Origin: Clostridia bacterium
GTDB lineage: Bacteria > Bacillota > Clostridia > Oscillospirales > CAG-272
Direction of reading: 5' to 3'
DNA: 64,000 nt
NCBI GenBank assembly: GCA_017456005.1
Contig: JAFTLJ010000024.1
Location: 1-64,000 of the forward strand
Part shown: piece after piece, positions 41,847 to 51,052 of the stretch
Position numbering within the stretch: position 1 is the first letter of the stretch
Layout of the letters: the number at the start of each line of letters is the position of its first letter
The notes under the pieces: model-generated
Databases searched by the model: none
Seen by the model: only the letters and a program-made list of their open reading frames with translations
What the model was told of the DNA's origin: nothing
Translations under genes and position numbers: made by a program

Positions 41847-42887
41847 TTATTCCGCATCCGTGCTTGTTTCGTATTCCGAAAGAACCTCTTTGAGCAGCTT
41901 GGGGTTATCCGTCATGATGCAGTCGCAGCCGAGCTCTATGAGCCTGCGCATTTCGTCGGCGTCGTTTATAGTCCAGTACTGAACGGCAACATTTCTTCTG
42001 TGTGCAGACTGGATTATGGGAGCTTTATCGAGATAAAGCGTAATGCCGAGGTCGTAGCTCGTGGGGATCTGGAGGCAGGCAAAATCGCTGTTATCGAAGA
42101 TGTTTACACCGAGCGCTGTTGTAAGCACAAATTTTGCCGCCGTGCCCGTGGGCGCACCGCGAAGAAGCTCGGGGTACTTTGTTTTAAGCTCTGTTTCTAT
42201 TTCATCGTGGAATGTGCCCACAACAATCTGGTCCATATATTTGGGGTAAGCCTTGAGCGTATTGTAAAGAATTTCGCAAGCCTTGTAGCCAAGCTCGCCG
42301 CTGTTTTTGATTTCAACTATAAAGAGAAGGTCGGGGTGCGTTTCGTAAAATTCCGCAAACAGCTTGTCTACCGTGGCGATCTGCAAGCCCTTGCCGGCGA
42401 GGTCTGTTTCGTCCTTATAAATTCTTTCGCCGTTTTCATCCTCGAAATAGTAACCGAAGTTATACTGCTCCAGCTCTGCAAGCGTCATATCGGAAATATA
42501 ATGTCTGTTTTTCTTGTCGTCGCAAAGTTCCTCTACCTCTTCGAGCGAAATATCGCCGTTTATGTTGCACGTTTCGTCTATGTAAGAGTCGTGGTTGTAA
42601 ACGAGGTAGCCGTCTTTTGTAATGTAAAGGTCGCTTTCGATAATGTCTATGCCTATGTTTTTTACAGCCTCGCGGAAGGCAAGCATAGTGTTTTCGGGGT
42701 TGTTGTCGCCGCCGCCGCGGTGCGCCGCTATCATAGGCAGTTCGCCCTCGCCGACGATAAAGGGGTTATTCGCCACATTTTTCTTCGGGGGTATCGCATT
42801 TATAATGATCATAAATGCAAATATGGCGAGAAATATTCCGCCCACTATCTTAAGCCCCAAGTGTTTTTTCTTTTTTTGGTTTTCCAT
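41847..42887 (-). CDS. Membrane-anchored glycerophosphodiester phosphodiesterase
   Basis: 346 residues from ATG 42887 (AAAGGAGAA upstream). Residues 1-32 are a basic segment plus one hydrophobic helix (KIVGGIFLAIFAFMIIINAI), so the enzyme is anchored with the domain outside. The GDPD domain has the catalytic HRGGGDNNPENT motif, ESDLYITKDGYLVYNHD metal/His motif, VEIKNSG, and a late VQYWTINDADEMRRLIELG. It releases glycerol 3-phosphate and an alcohol from glycerophosphodiesters, perhaps from lipids or teichoic acids. An insertion of about 50 residues between the second and third motifs is longer than in UgpQ. Confidence 0.9.
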   Translation of the reverse strand: MENQKKKKHLGLKIVGGIFLAIFAFMIIINAIPPKKNVANNPFIVGEGELPMIAAHRGGGDNNPENTMLAFREAVKNIGIDIIESDLYITKDGYLVYNHDSYIDETCNINGDISLEEVEELCDDKKNRHYISDMTLAELEQYNFGYYFEDENGERIYKDETDLAGKGLQIATVDKLFAEFYETHPDLLFIVEIKNSGELGYKACEILYNTLKAYPKYMDQIVVGTFHDEIETELKTKYPELLRGAPTGTAAKFVLTTALGVNIFDNSDFACLQIPTSYDLGITLYLDKAPIIQSAHRRNVAVQYWTINDADEMRRLIELGCDCIMTDNPKLLKEVLSEYETSTDAE

Positions 42888-42911
42888 AATTATTTTCTCC
42901 TTTAAAATTAT

Positions 42912-43370
42912 TTATAAATTTTCGAGCAGAGCCGCACAGCCCTCGTAAATATCGCGGTAGGCTATATCGAAGCGGGCTGTGTACCAAGGGTCGGCAACGT
43001 CGCCGCCGCGCGCCGTGTATTCCATAAGCTTGTGTACTTTCCCCTCCGGGTCGCCGCCGAGCATTATGCGCATATTGCGCACGTTTGCGCTGTCCATGCC
43101 CACAAAAAGGTCGTATTTTTCGTAATCCTCGCGGCAAAGGCGCACGGAACGCTTTCCCTCGCAGGAAATGCCGTGGGCAGCGAGCTCCTCGCGCGCGGGG
43201 GCATAAACACGGCTGCCCTTGCCGTTCCACACGGTTTCATCGCTCGTGGCAGAGGAAGCAACGAAAAACTCCGCCTCTCTGCCAGCTTTTGCCGCCAAAT
43301 CCTTAAAAATAAACTCTGCCATCGGGCTGCGGCAAATATTGCCGTGGCAAACGAACATAATTTTAGTCAT
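42912..43370 (-). CDS. Low-molecular-weight protein-tyrosine phosphatase
   Basis: 152 residues from ATG 43370, two bases after the nitroreductase stop (TGA-AG-ATG), consistent with coupled translation; a start 12 bp earlier lies inside that gene. The active-site loop MFVCHGNICRSPMAE gives CX5RS, and the acid Asp is in VADPWYT. Length matches the family. In Gram-positives such enzymes act on arginine- or tyrosine-phosphorylated proteins, some on capsule kinases; which applies is not visible. Confidence 0.9.
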   Translation of the reverse strand: MTKIMFVCHGNICRSPMAEFIFKDLAAKAGREAEFFVASSATSDETVWNGKGSRVYAPAREELAAHGISCEGKRSVRLCREDYEKYDLFVGMDSANVRNMRIMLGGDPEGKVHKLMEYTARGGDVADPWYTARFDIAYRDIYEGCAALLENL

Positions 43371-43372
43371 CT

Positions 43373-44035
43373 TCACGCCCATTCAAATTTCGTGTCGCCG
43401 GCGCCGATCTCGAAGTGGTATTTTACTATACCGAGGTCCATTTTTGCGTATCTTGCGGCGGTCGCCTCTGCTTTAACCTTGTTATCTGCCAAAAGCGTGA
43501 ACTTGAACGCCTGCTGGTTTATCGCCGTGGGCGCTGTAAGCGCCGCCTCCATAGCCTTGCCGAACCATTCGGGCATTTCGCCCTCACACGCGCAGAGCGC
43601 TTCCATGGGCTTGTTTCTGTGGGGCTTGCCACAGTGCACACCATAGCCCAGGGCGATAACCGCCTGCACCTTTTCGCCTTCACGAAGGTTTGCGGGCACG
43701 GCTTTTTTGCTGTACGTGAGCACCACCCAGCACGTGTTAAGTCCCAAAGTCTGCGCGTAAAGCACGAGCTTTTCGCCGAAATAACCTATTTCTTCATCCT
43801 TGCCATCGGGCGCGGAAATGCAAAAATAGTTTGTACAGCCCGAAAAATGGCCGTATTTTGCGAGCGTGCCCGAAAAAGCCTTCGGCTCATCGAGAATAAG
43901 CTCTATATTAAGCCCGCTTTCCTCGCGCAAAGATGCTATTTCTGTTTGCAAAAGCAAAATTTTTTCTGCTTCTATGGGTCTATCCGTGTATTTGCGCACG
44001 GAATGGCGCTCTGCCATTGCTTCATAAATCGTCAT
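43373..44035 (-). CDS. Nitroreductase-family flavoprotein
   Basis: 220 residues from ATG 44035 (AAAGGAGAAAAA upstream). The opening IYEAMAERHSVRKYTDRPIE is the FMN-phosphate-binding start of the nitroreductase family; a two-domain-like layout with LGLNTCWVVLTYSK and a C-terminal APTAINQQAFKF follows. The enzyme should bind FMN and use NAD(P)H; the substrate is not predictable. The Cys and Gly pattern in CGKPHRNKPMEALC recalls putative TM-type nitroreductases common in Clostridia. Confidence 0.85.
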   Translation of the reverse strand: MTIYEAMAERHSVRKYTDRPIEAEKILLLQTEIASLREESGLNIELILDEPKAFSGTLAKYGHFSGCTNYFCISAPDGKDEEIGYFGEKLVLYAQTLGLNTCWVVLTYSKKAVPANLREGEKVQAVIALGYGVHCGKPHRNKPMEALCACEGEMPEWFGKAMEAALTAPTAINQQAFKFTLLADNKVKAEATAARYAKMDLGIVKYHFEIGAGDTKFEWA

Positions 44036-44156
44036 AATTTTTCTCCTTTCCGCTTTCTTAAAAGAAAGCTCGGCAAAGAATTTTAATAAAACCTCGCCCT
44101 TTGCCGCGGCGATATTTCTTTGTTTAAATCAATACTGCTTTCCAACGCGGAACAGC

Positions 44157-45038
44157 TTACAAAAATTCTTTTTTATGCTCCTCAAAAAAATCGTGGTATA
44201 TTTTTACGTTTTCAAGCTCTGTCCACTTTCTTTCCTCCGCAGGCACAGCATCGAGGTCGTAGATTTTCGCGCCATTAAGCGAAAGCAAGAACGGGGAATG
44301 AGTGGATATTATAAACTGGCAGCCGAAGAAACGCGCGCTATCCGAAAGAAAAGCCGCAAGCTCTCGCTGAAGCTTTGGGGAAAGACTGTTTTCCGGTTCG
44401 TCGAGCAGATAGAGTGCATTTTCCTTTATATGCTCTGTGAAATACAGAAAAGCGCTTTCGCCGTTTGACTTTGCATGTACCTCGCGCACGTTAAGGCGAG
44501 ACGAAACAAAGGCAGATTTTGTCTTTTTTCTCGCCTCGTTGCGTATTTTCAGCTCGTCGTATTCCGCCATAGAGCGCATTTGAAAATGAAAATTCGGGTC
44601 TTTGTAGCCCTCGTATTCGGCAAAAAGCTCCTCTCTGCGCTTTTCCACGCCGCGGTTTATTGCGCGCAGGTCGAGCAGAAAATCGAAAACGTCGTCGCTT
44701 GTTATAATTCTGTTCCCCTCTGGCATTTCTGCGGCTTCAAACGAGCAAAGAGAAAGATAATCGCCGAAAAGCGGTGTAACGTTAAACGGCGAGGCGCGGA
44801 AAACGCCGAGCTTCTGCGCTATAACATTGAGCAAGGTGGATTTGCCGCTTCCGTTGCCGCCGTAGAAAATTGTAACGGGCGCAAACTCCAAGCGAGAAAG
44901 ATATTTCGGTGGGAAAATGTGAAAAGGATATGCGTTTTCGCGGTCGTAGCAAAGCATTTCCAGCTGATACGGAAAACTAAGGAAAAATTCCGTTTCCGCA
45001 AGCTCGCTCGCCAGGTCGAAGGAGCGCAGGTATATCAT
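44157..45038 (-). CDS. ABC-type AAA ATPase, predicted cytosolic
   Basis: 293 residues; ATG 45038 overlaps the GH2 stop by 4 bp. It contains Walker A (FYGGNGSGKSTLLNVIA), a signature-like KSNGESAFLYF, Walker B LYLLDEPENSLSPKLQRELA and the switch His in IISTHSPFLLSL. The layout (one ABC-type domain with a helical insertion, no membrane helices) matches the OLD/YbgH-like stand-alone ATPases that are often annotated simply as AAA ATPase. The role is unknown; such proteins function in DNA metabolism, stress or defence. It is cotranscribed with a GH2 enzyme and an MFS transporter, which is an odd pairing. Confidence 0.85.
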   Translation of the reverse strand: MIYLRSFDLASELAETEFFLSFPYQLEMLCYDRENAYPFHIFPPKYLSRLEFAPVTIFYGGNGSGKSTLLNVIAQKLGVFRASPFNVTPLFGDYLSLCSFEAAEMPEGNRIITSDDVFDFLLDLRAINRGVEKRREELFAEYEGYKDPNFHFQMRSMAEYDELKIRNEARKKTKSAFVSSRLNVREVHAKSNGESAFLYFTEHIKENALYLLDEPENSLSPKLQRELAAFLSDSARFFGCQFIISTHSPFLLSLNGAKIYDLDAVPAEERKWTELENVKIYHDFFEEHKKEFL

Positions 45039-46729
45039 TTCGCTATCTCCGCATAGAGCTCCGTCGCTATTTCGCGCATAGGCGCCTCGCTCACCTTAAG
45101 CACCTTGCGGTCGTAAGAAAGCAAGCCGTTGGTTTCGTCCTCTACGTCGGAAACCTGCGTGTACACCGCGGCGCAAAGCCCCTCTTTAACAAGCGGCACT
45201 ATCTCCTCGCGGTAGAGCCTTATAAGTGATGCTTCAAATTCTTCCCTGTCCTTAAAAAATTTGTAGCCATACGTCTGCTTCACGTTGAAAACGTGCCCCT
45301 CGGGCTTATAGGAATAGCCGCCAAACTCCGAAAGCACCACGGGTTTTTCGCTTTTTTCCATTTTAACGGGCTTGAAGTAGACGTGCAGGCTTTCCACATC
45401 GCTTTCAGCCCCCGTGAACCAACCCGAAGCTGTATCTATAAAGCGCGTGCTGTCGAGCGCTTTAAGCTTTTGGTACATTTTGCCGCTTTCAAACTGCCCC
45501 CAACCCTCGTTGAAAATGGTCCAGTAGCATATGCACGGGTGGTTATAGAGCTGTGCTACGGTTTCTTCCATAGTCTTCTCGAAAGCCGCGCGGCTCTTGG
45601 GGTTTTTGTGCATATTTCTGTCGTCCAGCTTCTTTATACCAACGGTAGGCATCGCCGTATCGCGCAGGAAAGAATAATCGGAATTATTCACCATGTCCTG
45701 GAAGACCACCATACCCAGGCGGTCGCAATCGTAATAAAACTGTTCCGGCTCTACCTTTATATGCTTGCGAAGCATATTGAATCCGAGCTTTTTCATCGCC
45801 ACGATGTCATTTTCATAGCATTCGGGCGCCGCAGGTGTGAAAATACCGTCGCTAAAGTAGCCTTGGTCGAGAAGCCCATGGAAGAAATACGGCTTGCCGT
45901 TTAGGCACAGGCGCGGCACGCCGCCGACCTCTTTTATTTCAAGCGTACGCAGGGCGAAATAGGAGCGCACCTCGTCCTCGCCCGATTTGAGCGTAAATTC
46001 ATAAAGATACGGCGTTTCGGGCGACCACAAACGTGGATTTTCGAGCGTTACGTGCGCCTTGCCCGCTTCCAGCGGGAATACAAGATCTCCCTCCGGCGTT
46101 TTCACGGTCACTTCGCCGTTTTCCGCGCCGAAAGCCGTTATATCAGCAAAGTCTGCACCTGTTTCTATTCGTAGCGAGCGCACGTATTCTTCGGGCACGC
46201 TTTCCACCCACACCGTCTGCCATATACCCGTAACGGGCGTGTACCACATGCCGCCGCGCTTTTCGCACTGCTTGCCATAGGGCAAAATGCCCGTGTGCAG
46301 TTCGTCGCGCACGAAAACCTCCAACGTGTTCTTCCTGCGGAGCAGCTCTGTTATATCAAAGCAAAACGGGGCGTAGCCTCCCACGTGCTTGCCTATGCAC
46401 TTGCCGTTGAACTTCACGCGCGCTATCTGGTCTACCGCGCCGAAATGGAGCAGCACCCTGCCCTTTATAAAACCATCGGGCAGGTAAAATTTCTTCTTAT
46501 AAACTATCTCTGCCTTTTTCGGTATGCGCGTGTGCAAGCCGGAAAGGAGCGATTCGGGCGGGAAAGGCACGGTTATTTTGTGCTCCTCTCCCCCTATAAA
46601 AAGCTTCCATTCGCCGTTGAGGCAGAGGAAGGAATCGCGCCGCATCTGTGGGCGTGGGTATACGTTCCACGGGGTTTCGGGCAGGTTCTCGCCCTCCATG
46701 GTATAAAGCTCTGCAAATTTATTTTCCAT
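45035..46729 (-). CDS. Glycoside hydrolase family 2 enzyme
   Basis: 564 residues from ATG 46729 (AAGGAGAAA upstream), starting 11 bp inside the MFS gene end. An N-terminal jelly-roll domain (ETPWNVYPRPQMRRDSFLCL, VYKKKFYLPDGF), an immunoglobulin-like middle, then a TIM barrel with the acid/base Glu in IFNEGWGQFE and the nucleophile Glu in LSEFGGYSY. No signal peptide, so it cleaves imported oligosaccharides in the cytoplasm. GH2 includes beta-galactosidases, glucuronidases and mannosidases; it is shorter than LacZ and lacks its C-terminal domain. The neighbouring MFS transporter probably imports its substrate. Confidence 0.88.
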   Translation of the reverse strand: MENKFAELYTMEGENLPETPWNVYPRPQMRRDSFLCLNGEWKLFIGGEEHKITVPFPPESLLSGLHTRIPKKAEIVYKKKFYLPDGFIKGRVLLHFGAVDQIARVKFNGKCIGKHVGGYAPFCFDITELLRRKNTLEVFVRDELHTGILPYGKQCEKRGGMWYTPVTGIWQTVWVESVPEEYVRSLRIETGADFADITAFGAENGEVTVKTPEGDLVFPLEAGKAHVTLENPRLWSPETPYLYEFTLKSGEDEVRSYFALRTLEIKEVGGVPRLCLNGKPYFFHGLLDQGYFSDGIFTPAAPECYENDIVAMKKLGFNMLRKHIKVEPEQFYYDCDRLGMVVFQDMVNNSDYSFLRDTAMPTVGIKKLDDRNMHKNPKSRAAFEKTMEETVAQLYNHPCICYWTIFNEGWGQFESGKMYQKLKALDSTRFIDTASGWFTGAESDVESLHVYFKPVKMEKSEKPVVLSEFGGYSYKPEGHVFNVKQTYGYKFFKDREEFEASLIRLYREEIVPLVKEGLCAAVYTQVSDVEDETNGLLSYDRKVLKVSEAPMREIATELYAEIAK

Positions 46730-48026
46730 TAGGTTTCTCCTTCTTTTTCGTGCACGCAAACACCACGGCAAGCAGCACTGCAAGCACCGCCGCCACGGCA
46801 AGCGCGGCGAGGAATATATTTTCATTTGGCACAAAAGAAGTCGTGCCGTCATCGTTTACAATAGTTTCTGCGTTTGCGAGTATACGAGCACCGAGCGCAG
46901 GGCCGACAATGCCCGGCACGAGAACCTGCCCCACAATGCGCAAGCCCTGGAACATACCGGCACGGTTTTCAGGCGTGTTATCGCGTATTACCGCGCCGAA
47001 CACCGCCGCACCGGCGAGATAGCCGCACATCATCATAAGCGAGCCCAGGAAAACGAGCGCCGTGCCGCGGAAGAAATAGAGCAGCACGTAGCCCGCCATA
47101 AGAAGCGCGAGCGCGGGGAAAACAGATTTTTTAAACTTTACTTTATCATACACCCTGCCCCAAAAAGCGGTGAAAACTGCGGCTAAAATAATGGCAGGCG
47201 CCATTATCAGCACGTAATTATCCATTTTGAGCGAAACCGTGTAGTAAAGAATGAGGTACGGCATAAAAACCTGAATAGATATGCCGAAAACGGCAAAAGC
47301 CAAAAGGTATATATACAGCATTTTGTTTTCGCGCACCACAGAGGGGCGAAAACCGTAGAAAATGTTGGCAAAATAATTTTTGTTCTGCGAAATTTCAAGC
47401 TTTGGGTCCTCTATAAGGAAAAATCCCGCCACGCCTATAACGATAACCACAGCGCCTATTATAGCGAAAATAGCCGTCCAGCTTTCGCTTTTGCCAAGGT
47501 CAAACGCCATAAAACCGCCGAAAACGGCGAGTATTGCCACCAGCGGCATCATAGAGTTTATACCCTCTGCCGCACCCCTGTTTGTATCGTCCGTCACGTC
47601 GGTAAGCCAAGCGTTAAAGCACGCATCGTTTGCCGAAGAGCCGAAAAATGTCATAACACAGTCCATAATTATAACAAGCGTTACGCAAACAGCGGAAACG
47701 GAAGCTGATGCAGGCAAAACCGCGCCCACAACATCCGTGCGGATAAGGCAGAAGGAAAGAATGGATATACCCCACAGCACGTATCCGCCGCAAATAAACA
47801 CCTTGCGCTTGCCGAGCTTATCGGAAAGTGCGCCTATAAGAAGTGTAGTAACCGTGGCGGAAACAGCGCTCGCCGCCACCATAAGCGAAATATCGGCGGC
47901 GGAAGCCCCAAACATTTTATAGATAAATACGTTGAAATACATATTTTCCACTACCCACGCGATCTGCCCCGTTAGGCTGAAAATAACGAGAGCGAGGAAA
48001 AACTTTTTGCGATTTTGTGCTTTCAT
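46719..48026 (-). CDS. MFS transporter, probably for an oligosaccharide
   Basis: 435 residues from ATG 48026 (GAAAGG upstream). Twelve predicted helices with a loop 2-3 motif GALSDKLGKRKVF and the second-half WGRVYDKVKFKKS; C-terminal KKKEKPNG. Coupled to a GH2 enzyme by overlap, so a sugar import role is inferred. The N-terminus KAQNRKKFFLALVIFSLTGQ fits the family. A weak promoter (TACAAT with extended ATGG at 48062-48067) lies upstream. Confidence 0.85.
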   Translation of the reverse strand: MKAQNRKKFFLALVIFSLTGQIAWVVENMYFNVFIYKMFGASAADISLMVAASAVSATVTTLLIGALSDKLGKRKVFICGGYVLWGISILSFCLIRTDVVGAVLPASASVSAVCVTLVIIMDCVMTFFGSSANDACFNAWLTDVTDDTNRGAAEGINSMMPLVAILAVFGGFMAFDLGKSESWTAIFAIIGAVVIVIGVAGFFLIEDPKLEISQNKNYFANIFYGFRPSVVRENKMLYIYLLAFAVFGISIQVFMPYLILYYTVSLKMDNYVLIMAPAIILAAVFTAFWGRVYDKVKFKKSVFPALALLMAGYVLLYFFRGTALVFLGSLMMMCGYLAGAAVFGAVIRDNTPENRAGMFQGLRIVGQVLVPGIVGPALGARILANAETIVNDDGTTSFVPNENIFLAALAVAAVLAVLLAVVFACTKKKEKPNGK

Positions 48027-48119
48027 ACAAAAAAACCTTTCAAAAATTACATTATGTTTATATTGTACCATATTTTATACCGTTTTAAAAGGGGGTTTTA
48101 TTATTTTGAATACAAAAAA

Positions 48120-48142
48120 GCCTCCCTTTTTCAAAGGGAGGC
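48120..48142 (-). terminator. Terminator of the ProX/PHP/EutH operon
   Basis: 10-bp arms GCCTCCCTTT / AAAGGGAGGC with loop TTC; leftward RNA continues with a U6 run. Confidence 0.85.
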
Positions 48143-48181
48143 GGATCTTGCATATCAAACGACGTAAAGGGCATTTTCCTT

Positions 48182-49264
48182 TCAAGCCGTAACGTCTTTT
48201 CTCATCTTTTTGTATATAAGCAATGCCACGAGCACGGCACAAATGCCTGCCACGAGCTTGCCCACTATAACGGCAGGAAGGCAATCTGCATTGAACGACA
48301 TCGTAAACGCGAGGTGCCCCGCAAACGTGAATGCCGCAGAAACCGCAAAAGCGGAGTTGAGCACAACGCCCTTATCGTCCATATCCTTCATCATACCGAA
48401 CGTGGTGACGTTTGTGGCAAGAGTGCCCACAAAGCCTAGCGCGGAAACCTCGTTCATGCCGACCTTTTTGCTGAATTTGCCCATAGGCTTCTTTATAAGC
48501 TTGCCCACGATATAGAGAAGCGGGAAAGCACCCGTCATAACAGCCGTTGCGTTAAAGCAAACGCGCACACCCTCCATAACGTTTTCCGTATGGGGAACTA
48601 TTTCTATTCCGAGCAAAAATTCTGCAATACCTATAACCAGACCGATTATGATGATGGTCTTTATAATAACGCCGAATACGCTGAAAACCTTAACGCAAAT
48701 ACGCGGTATCTTTACAAGCCCAACGGTGAGCACAGCGGAAAATACCACCAGCGGGATAAGGTTTATGAGCATTTCGGTAAGCGGCATTTTCATCATAAAT
48801 CCCGAAACAAGGCAGCCCACGGGTATAGCGGCAATACCGCACATAAGGCCGAGCATAATGCTGTTTCTCTGCTCCGGCTTTGTAACGCCGAGCGCCAAGG
48901 GGAGCGAGAAAGAGATCGTTGCGCCCATCATGGAGCCTACCACAAGCCCGTTAAAGTAGCCGGACATTTCCGTTTTTGCTATTTCCATAGCAAGCGGAGC
49001 GCCGCCCATATCGTTTGCAAGTAGTGAGCCAGCTATAACAGACGGGTCGAATGGGGTGTTATCTGCAATGATCTTAAGCACCGGTTCGAGAACCACGGCG
49101 ATAAGCGGGGCAAGAACTATCATACCAACCATAGATAGTATCATCGTGCCCATAAGCGTAACACCGCGTTCAAACTCCTTGCCTATGCCGAAGTGATTGC
49201 CCGTTATGTAATCCAGCGCGCCCAGCACGGAAAAAACAAGCATAACAACAGAAATAACGTTCAT
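48182..49264 (-). CDS. eutH: Ethanolamine transporter EutH-like protein
   Basis: 360 residues from ATG 49264 (GGAGGGAAAC upstream). Ten or eleven hydrophobic helices with EutH-like segments: GTMILSMVGMIVLAPLIAVV, ADNTPFDPSVIAGSLLANDM, TKTEMSGY-like (AKTEMSGYFNGLVVGSMMGA) and PLALGVTKPEQRNSIMLGLM. EutH carries ethanolamine into the cell. The enzymes that use it (EutBC, shell proteins) are not in the window, so it may feed lipid or nitrogen metabolism or act elsewhere in the genome. It is the last gene of a three-gene unit with a PHP phosphatase and a prolyl-tRNA deacylase. Confidence 0.88.
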   Translation of the reverse strand: MNVISVVMLVFSVLGALDYITGNHFGIGKEFERGVTLMGTMILSMVGMIVLAPLIAVVLEPVLKIIADNTPFDPSVIAGSLLANDMGGAPLAMEIAKTEMSGYFNGLVVGSMMGATISFSLPLALGVTKPEQRNSIMLGLMCGIAAIPVGCLVSGFMMKMPLTEMLINLIPLVVFSAVLTVGLVKIPRICVKVFSVFGVIIKTIIIIGLVIGIAEFLLGIEIVPHTENVMEGVRVCFNATAVMTGAFPLLYIVGKLIKKPMGKFSKKVGMNEVSALGFVGTLATNVTTFGMMKDMDDKGVVLNSAFAVSAAFTFAGHLAFTMSFNADCLPAVIVGKLVAGICAVLVALLIYKKMRKDVTA

Positions 49265-49276
49265 GTTTCCCTCCGC

Positions 49277-50089
49277 TTAGATTTTATGCGGCACGAAGCC
49301 GTTTTTCGTAAGATTAAGAACCTCTGTAAATCCGCAGGAGCGCACAAGCTCCAGTGCCTCTGCAAAATTGCAGTTGAGGTAGCGGTTGTCGTGGCAATCG
49401 GAGCCAAGTACTATACCGCAGCCCATTTCGCGAAGCTCGCGCAGGAGGAAAGGCTGGGGGTACGGTGTGGTTCTGTAGCCGCGGGAAATGGCACCCGTAT
49501 TTACCTCGAACACTTTGCAGTGTTCTGCGAGCGTGTGTAGTGCTTCCAAGGCATAGCCCCTGTACTCTTTAGATTCGGTATCGAAGAAATTGTGTGTTTC
49601 CGCGTGCTTTGTTATAATATCAAAATGTGCGATAACGTCGCTTTTTGCGTAATTCGGGAGCTCACAAACCGTTTCATAGAACATTTTCGCATATTTCATT
49701 CCATCGCCGCCGAAGTACGTGTCGATAACGCGCTTGACCTCATCGGCAGAACGGTCAAAGCCCACGTATTCATCGCCTATTTTAAGATAATGCACAGAGC
49801 CCAGAACGTAATCGTAGCCCACAAGAGGGTCTTCGGAGTACATATCAAATTCTATGCCGCAGAGCACGTCTATCTGCCCCTCGTATTTCTTTGCAAGTGC
49901 GCGCACCGTTCTTTTATATTCCTCCGTTCCCTCCACCGACATGGAATGGGAGGGGGAATAGGACATATATGAGTGGCCCGAAAAGCCTATGGTGTCGAAC
50001 CCCAGCTCCAGCGCGCGGAGCACGGTTGCTTCATATTCGTCTTTGCCGTCGCAAAGTACGCCGTGTGTATGTAAATTCTGTTTATACAT
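49277..50089 (-). CDS. PHP-domain phosphatase (histidinol-phosphatase HisJ-like)
   Basis: 270 residues from ATG 50089 (AAAGGAAAAAA upstream). PHP metal motifs: LHTHGVLCDGKDE at the N-terminus (His7, His9), GFSGHSYMSYSPSH, GIEFDMYS, VIAHFDIITKH, and late GSDCHD. This is the order of the K-type histidinol-phosphate phosphatase. No other his gene is near, so the substrate could be another phosphate ester. It precedes EutH by 12 bp. Confidence 0.85.
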   Translation of the reverse strand: MYKQNLHTHGVLCDGKDEYEATVLRALELGFDTIGFSGHSYMSYSPSHSMSVEGTEEYKRTVRALAKKYEGQIDVLCGIEFDMYSEDPLVGYDYVLGSVHYLKIGDEYVGFDRSADEVKRVIDTYFGGDGMKYAKMFYETVCELPNYAKSDVIAHFDIITKHAETHNFFDTESKEYRGYALEALHTLAEHCKVFEVNTGAISRGYRTTPYPQPFLLRELREMGCGIVLGSDCHDNRYLNCNFAEALELVRSCGFTEVLNLTKNGFVPHKI

Positions 50090-50116
50090 CGTTTTTTTCC
50101 TTTCTGAAATTTTTAT

Positions 50117-50653
50117 TTAATCCAAGTGAACAAGCTTCGGTAAGTGGTTCATGGCAGGGAAAATCTTTTCTGTAAGATCCTTTGTTTTTATGCGCAGGCT
50201 CGTGGTGTTTATGCACGGGTGGCAGCCGAAATATTCTCCCTTAAGAATATCCTCGTCCACAAGAAGCTGCACACGGCCCGCCTTATCGTTCATAAGGCCG
50301 AGCACGCTTACTGAACCGGGCGTAAGATCGAGAAACTCTTCCAAATACTCCGGGTCTGCAAAGCAAAGGCGCGAGGAGCCCACTTGGTCGGAAACGGGGC
50401 GCGTGGCAAACTGCTTGTTCGCGCACATCATAAGCAGGTAGAAATGTGTTTTCGGTCGGTTGCAAAGGAAAAGGTTTTTGCAAATAGTCGCACCGAGCGC
50501 TTTATCTATTTCGGCGCACGCCTCCATTTTCATAGCTGGGTCGTGGTCTATGCGGTAGTAGGAAACGCCTATGCCGTCGAGGAAATCATACGTTCGTATT
50601 TCCTTTTCAAGCCTTCCGGTCGTGTCTGCTGGTCTGCCCTCTTGAGCTATCAT
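50117..50653 (-). CDS. ProX-type aminoacyl-tRNA deacylase (YbaK/EbsC family)
   Basis: 178 residues from ATG 50653 (AAGGAGAAC upstream); two earlier in-frame starts lack this. Typical family core: YYRIDHDPAMKMEACAEIDK, LGATICKNLFLCNRPKTHFY, the catalytic-pocket LTPGSVSVLGLMND, GEYFGCHPCINTTSL. Members clear Ala or Cys wrongly attached to tRNA(Pro). First gene of the unit with PHP and EutH, behind a promoter at 50712-50740. Confidence 0.88.
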   Translation of the reverse strand: MIAQEGRPADTTGRLEKEIRTYDFLDGIGVSYYRIDHDPAMKMEACAEIDKALGATICKNLFLCNRPKTHFYLLMMCANKQFATRPVSDQVGSSRLCFADPEYLEEFLDLTPGSVSVLGLMNDKAGRVQLLVDEDILKGEYFGCHPCINTTSLRIKTKDLTEKIFPAMNHLPKLVHLD

Positions 50654-50711
50654 AAAAGAGTTCTCCTTGTTACATTCAAAAAATCTATTGTTTTTTATGC
50701 TTTTCATATTA

Positions 50712-50740
50712 TTATAACACAAAAAAAGCGACATGTCTAT
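50712..50740 (-). promoter_or_regulatory. Promoter of the ProX/PHP/EutH operon
   Basis: Minus strand TAGACA (50735-50740), 17 bp, TATAAT (50712-50717) with extended GTGT. Confidence 0.75.
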
Positions 50741-51036
50741 AACTTAAGAGATATTTTACATGGGTTTACACGAACAAATATTTTGTGAACAAATTGTAAA
50801 CATTCCAAATTCTTGCACAAAAGCACCGTATTTTTGCATCTATATAATTATGAAGAGGAACGGTATTAAGGAAAAGGGCGCTTCCCTGCCGCGGGGCGCT
50901 CTTTTTCGCCGCATATATGTTTTTGCCCGTAACAATATTCAACATATAGTTGAGTATTATGTCTGTTTTCGCCCTTTACAAGCGTGTACTTTTGTGATAT
51001 TCTATAATTATCAAAACAAATAATATTTTTCAGAAA
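50741..51036. other. Intergenic region with an imperfect palindrome and terminator-like hairpin
   Basis: It holds a terminator-like stem GCGC-tt-CCC/GGGGCGC ending in TCTTTTT near 50878-50906, a near-perfect palindrome AATATTCAAC-atata-GTTGAGTATT (50934-50958) and the promoter at 50975-51003. An open frame from 50851 has no ribosome binding site. No gene is supported. Confidence 0.4.
50975..51003 (+). promoter_or_regulatory. Promoter of the NfeD/stomatin operon
   Basis: TTTACA (50975-50980), 17 bp, TATTCT (50998-51003) with extended GTGA. An alternative -10 TATAAT overlaps 3 bp later. Confidence 0.6.
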
Positions 51037-51052
51037 AAGGAGGTTGATTAAA

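Noticed and set aside
50851..51023. 57-codon ORF in the intergenic region before the NfeD gene
   Set aside because: No ribosome binding site, no recognisable protein pattern, and it runs across the NfeD promoter.
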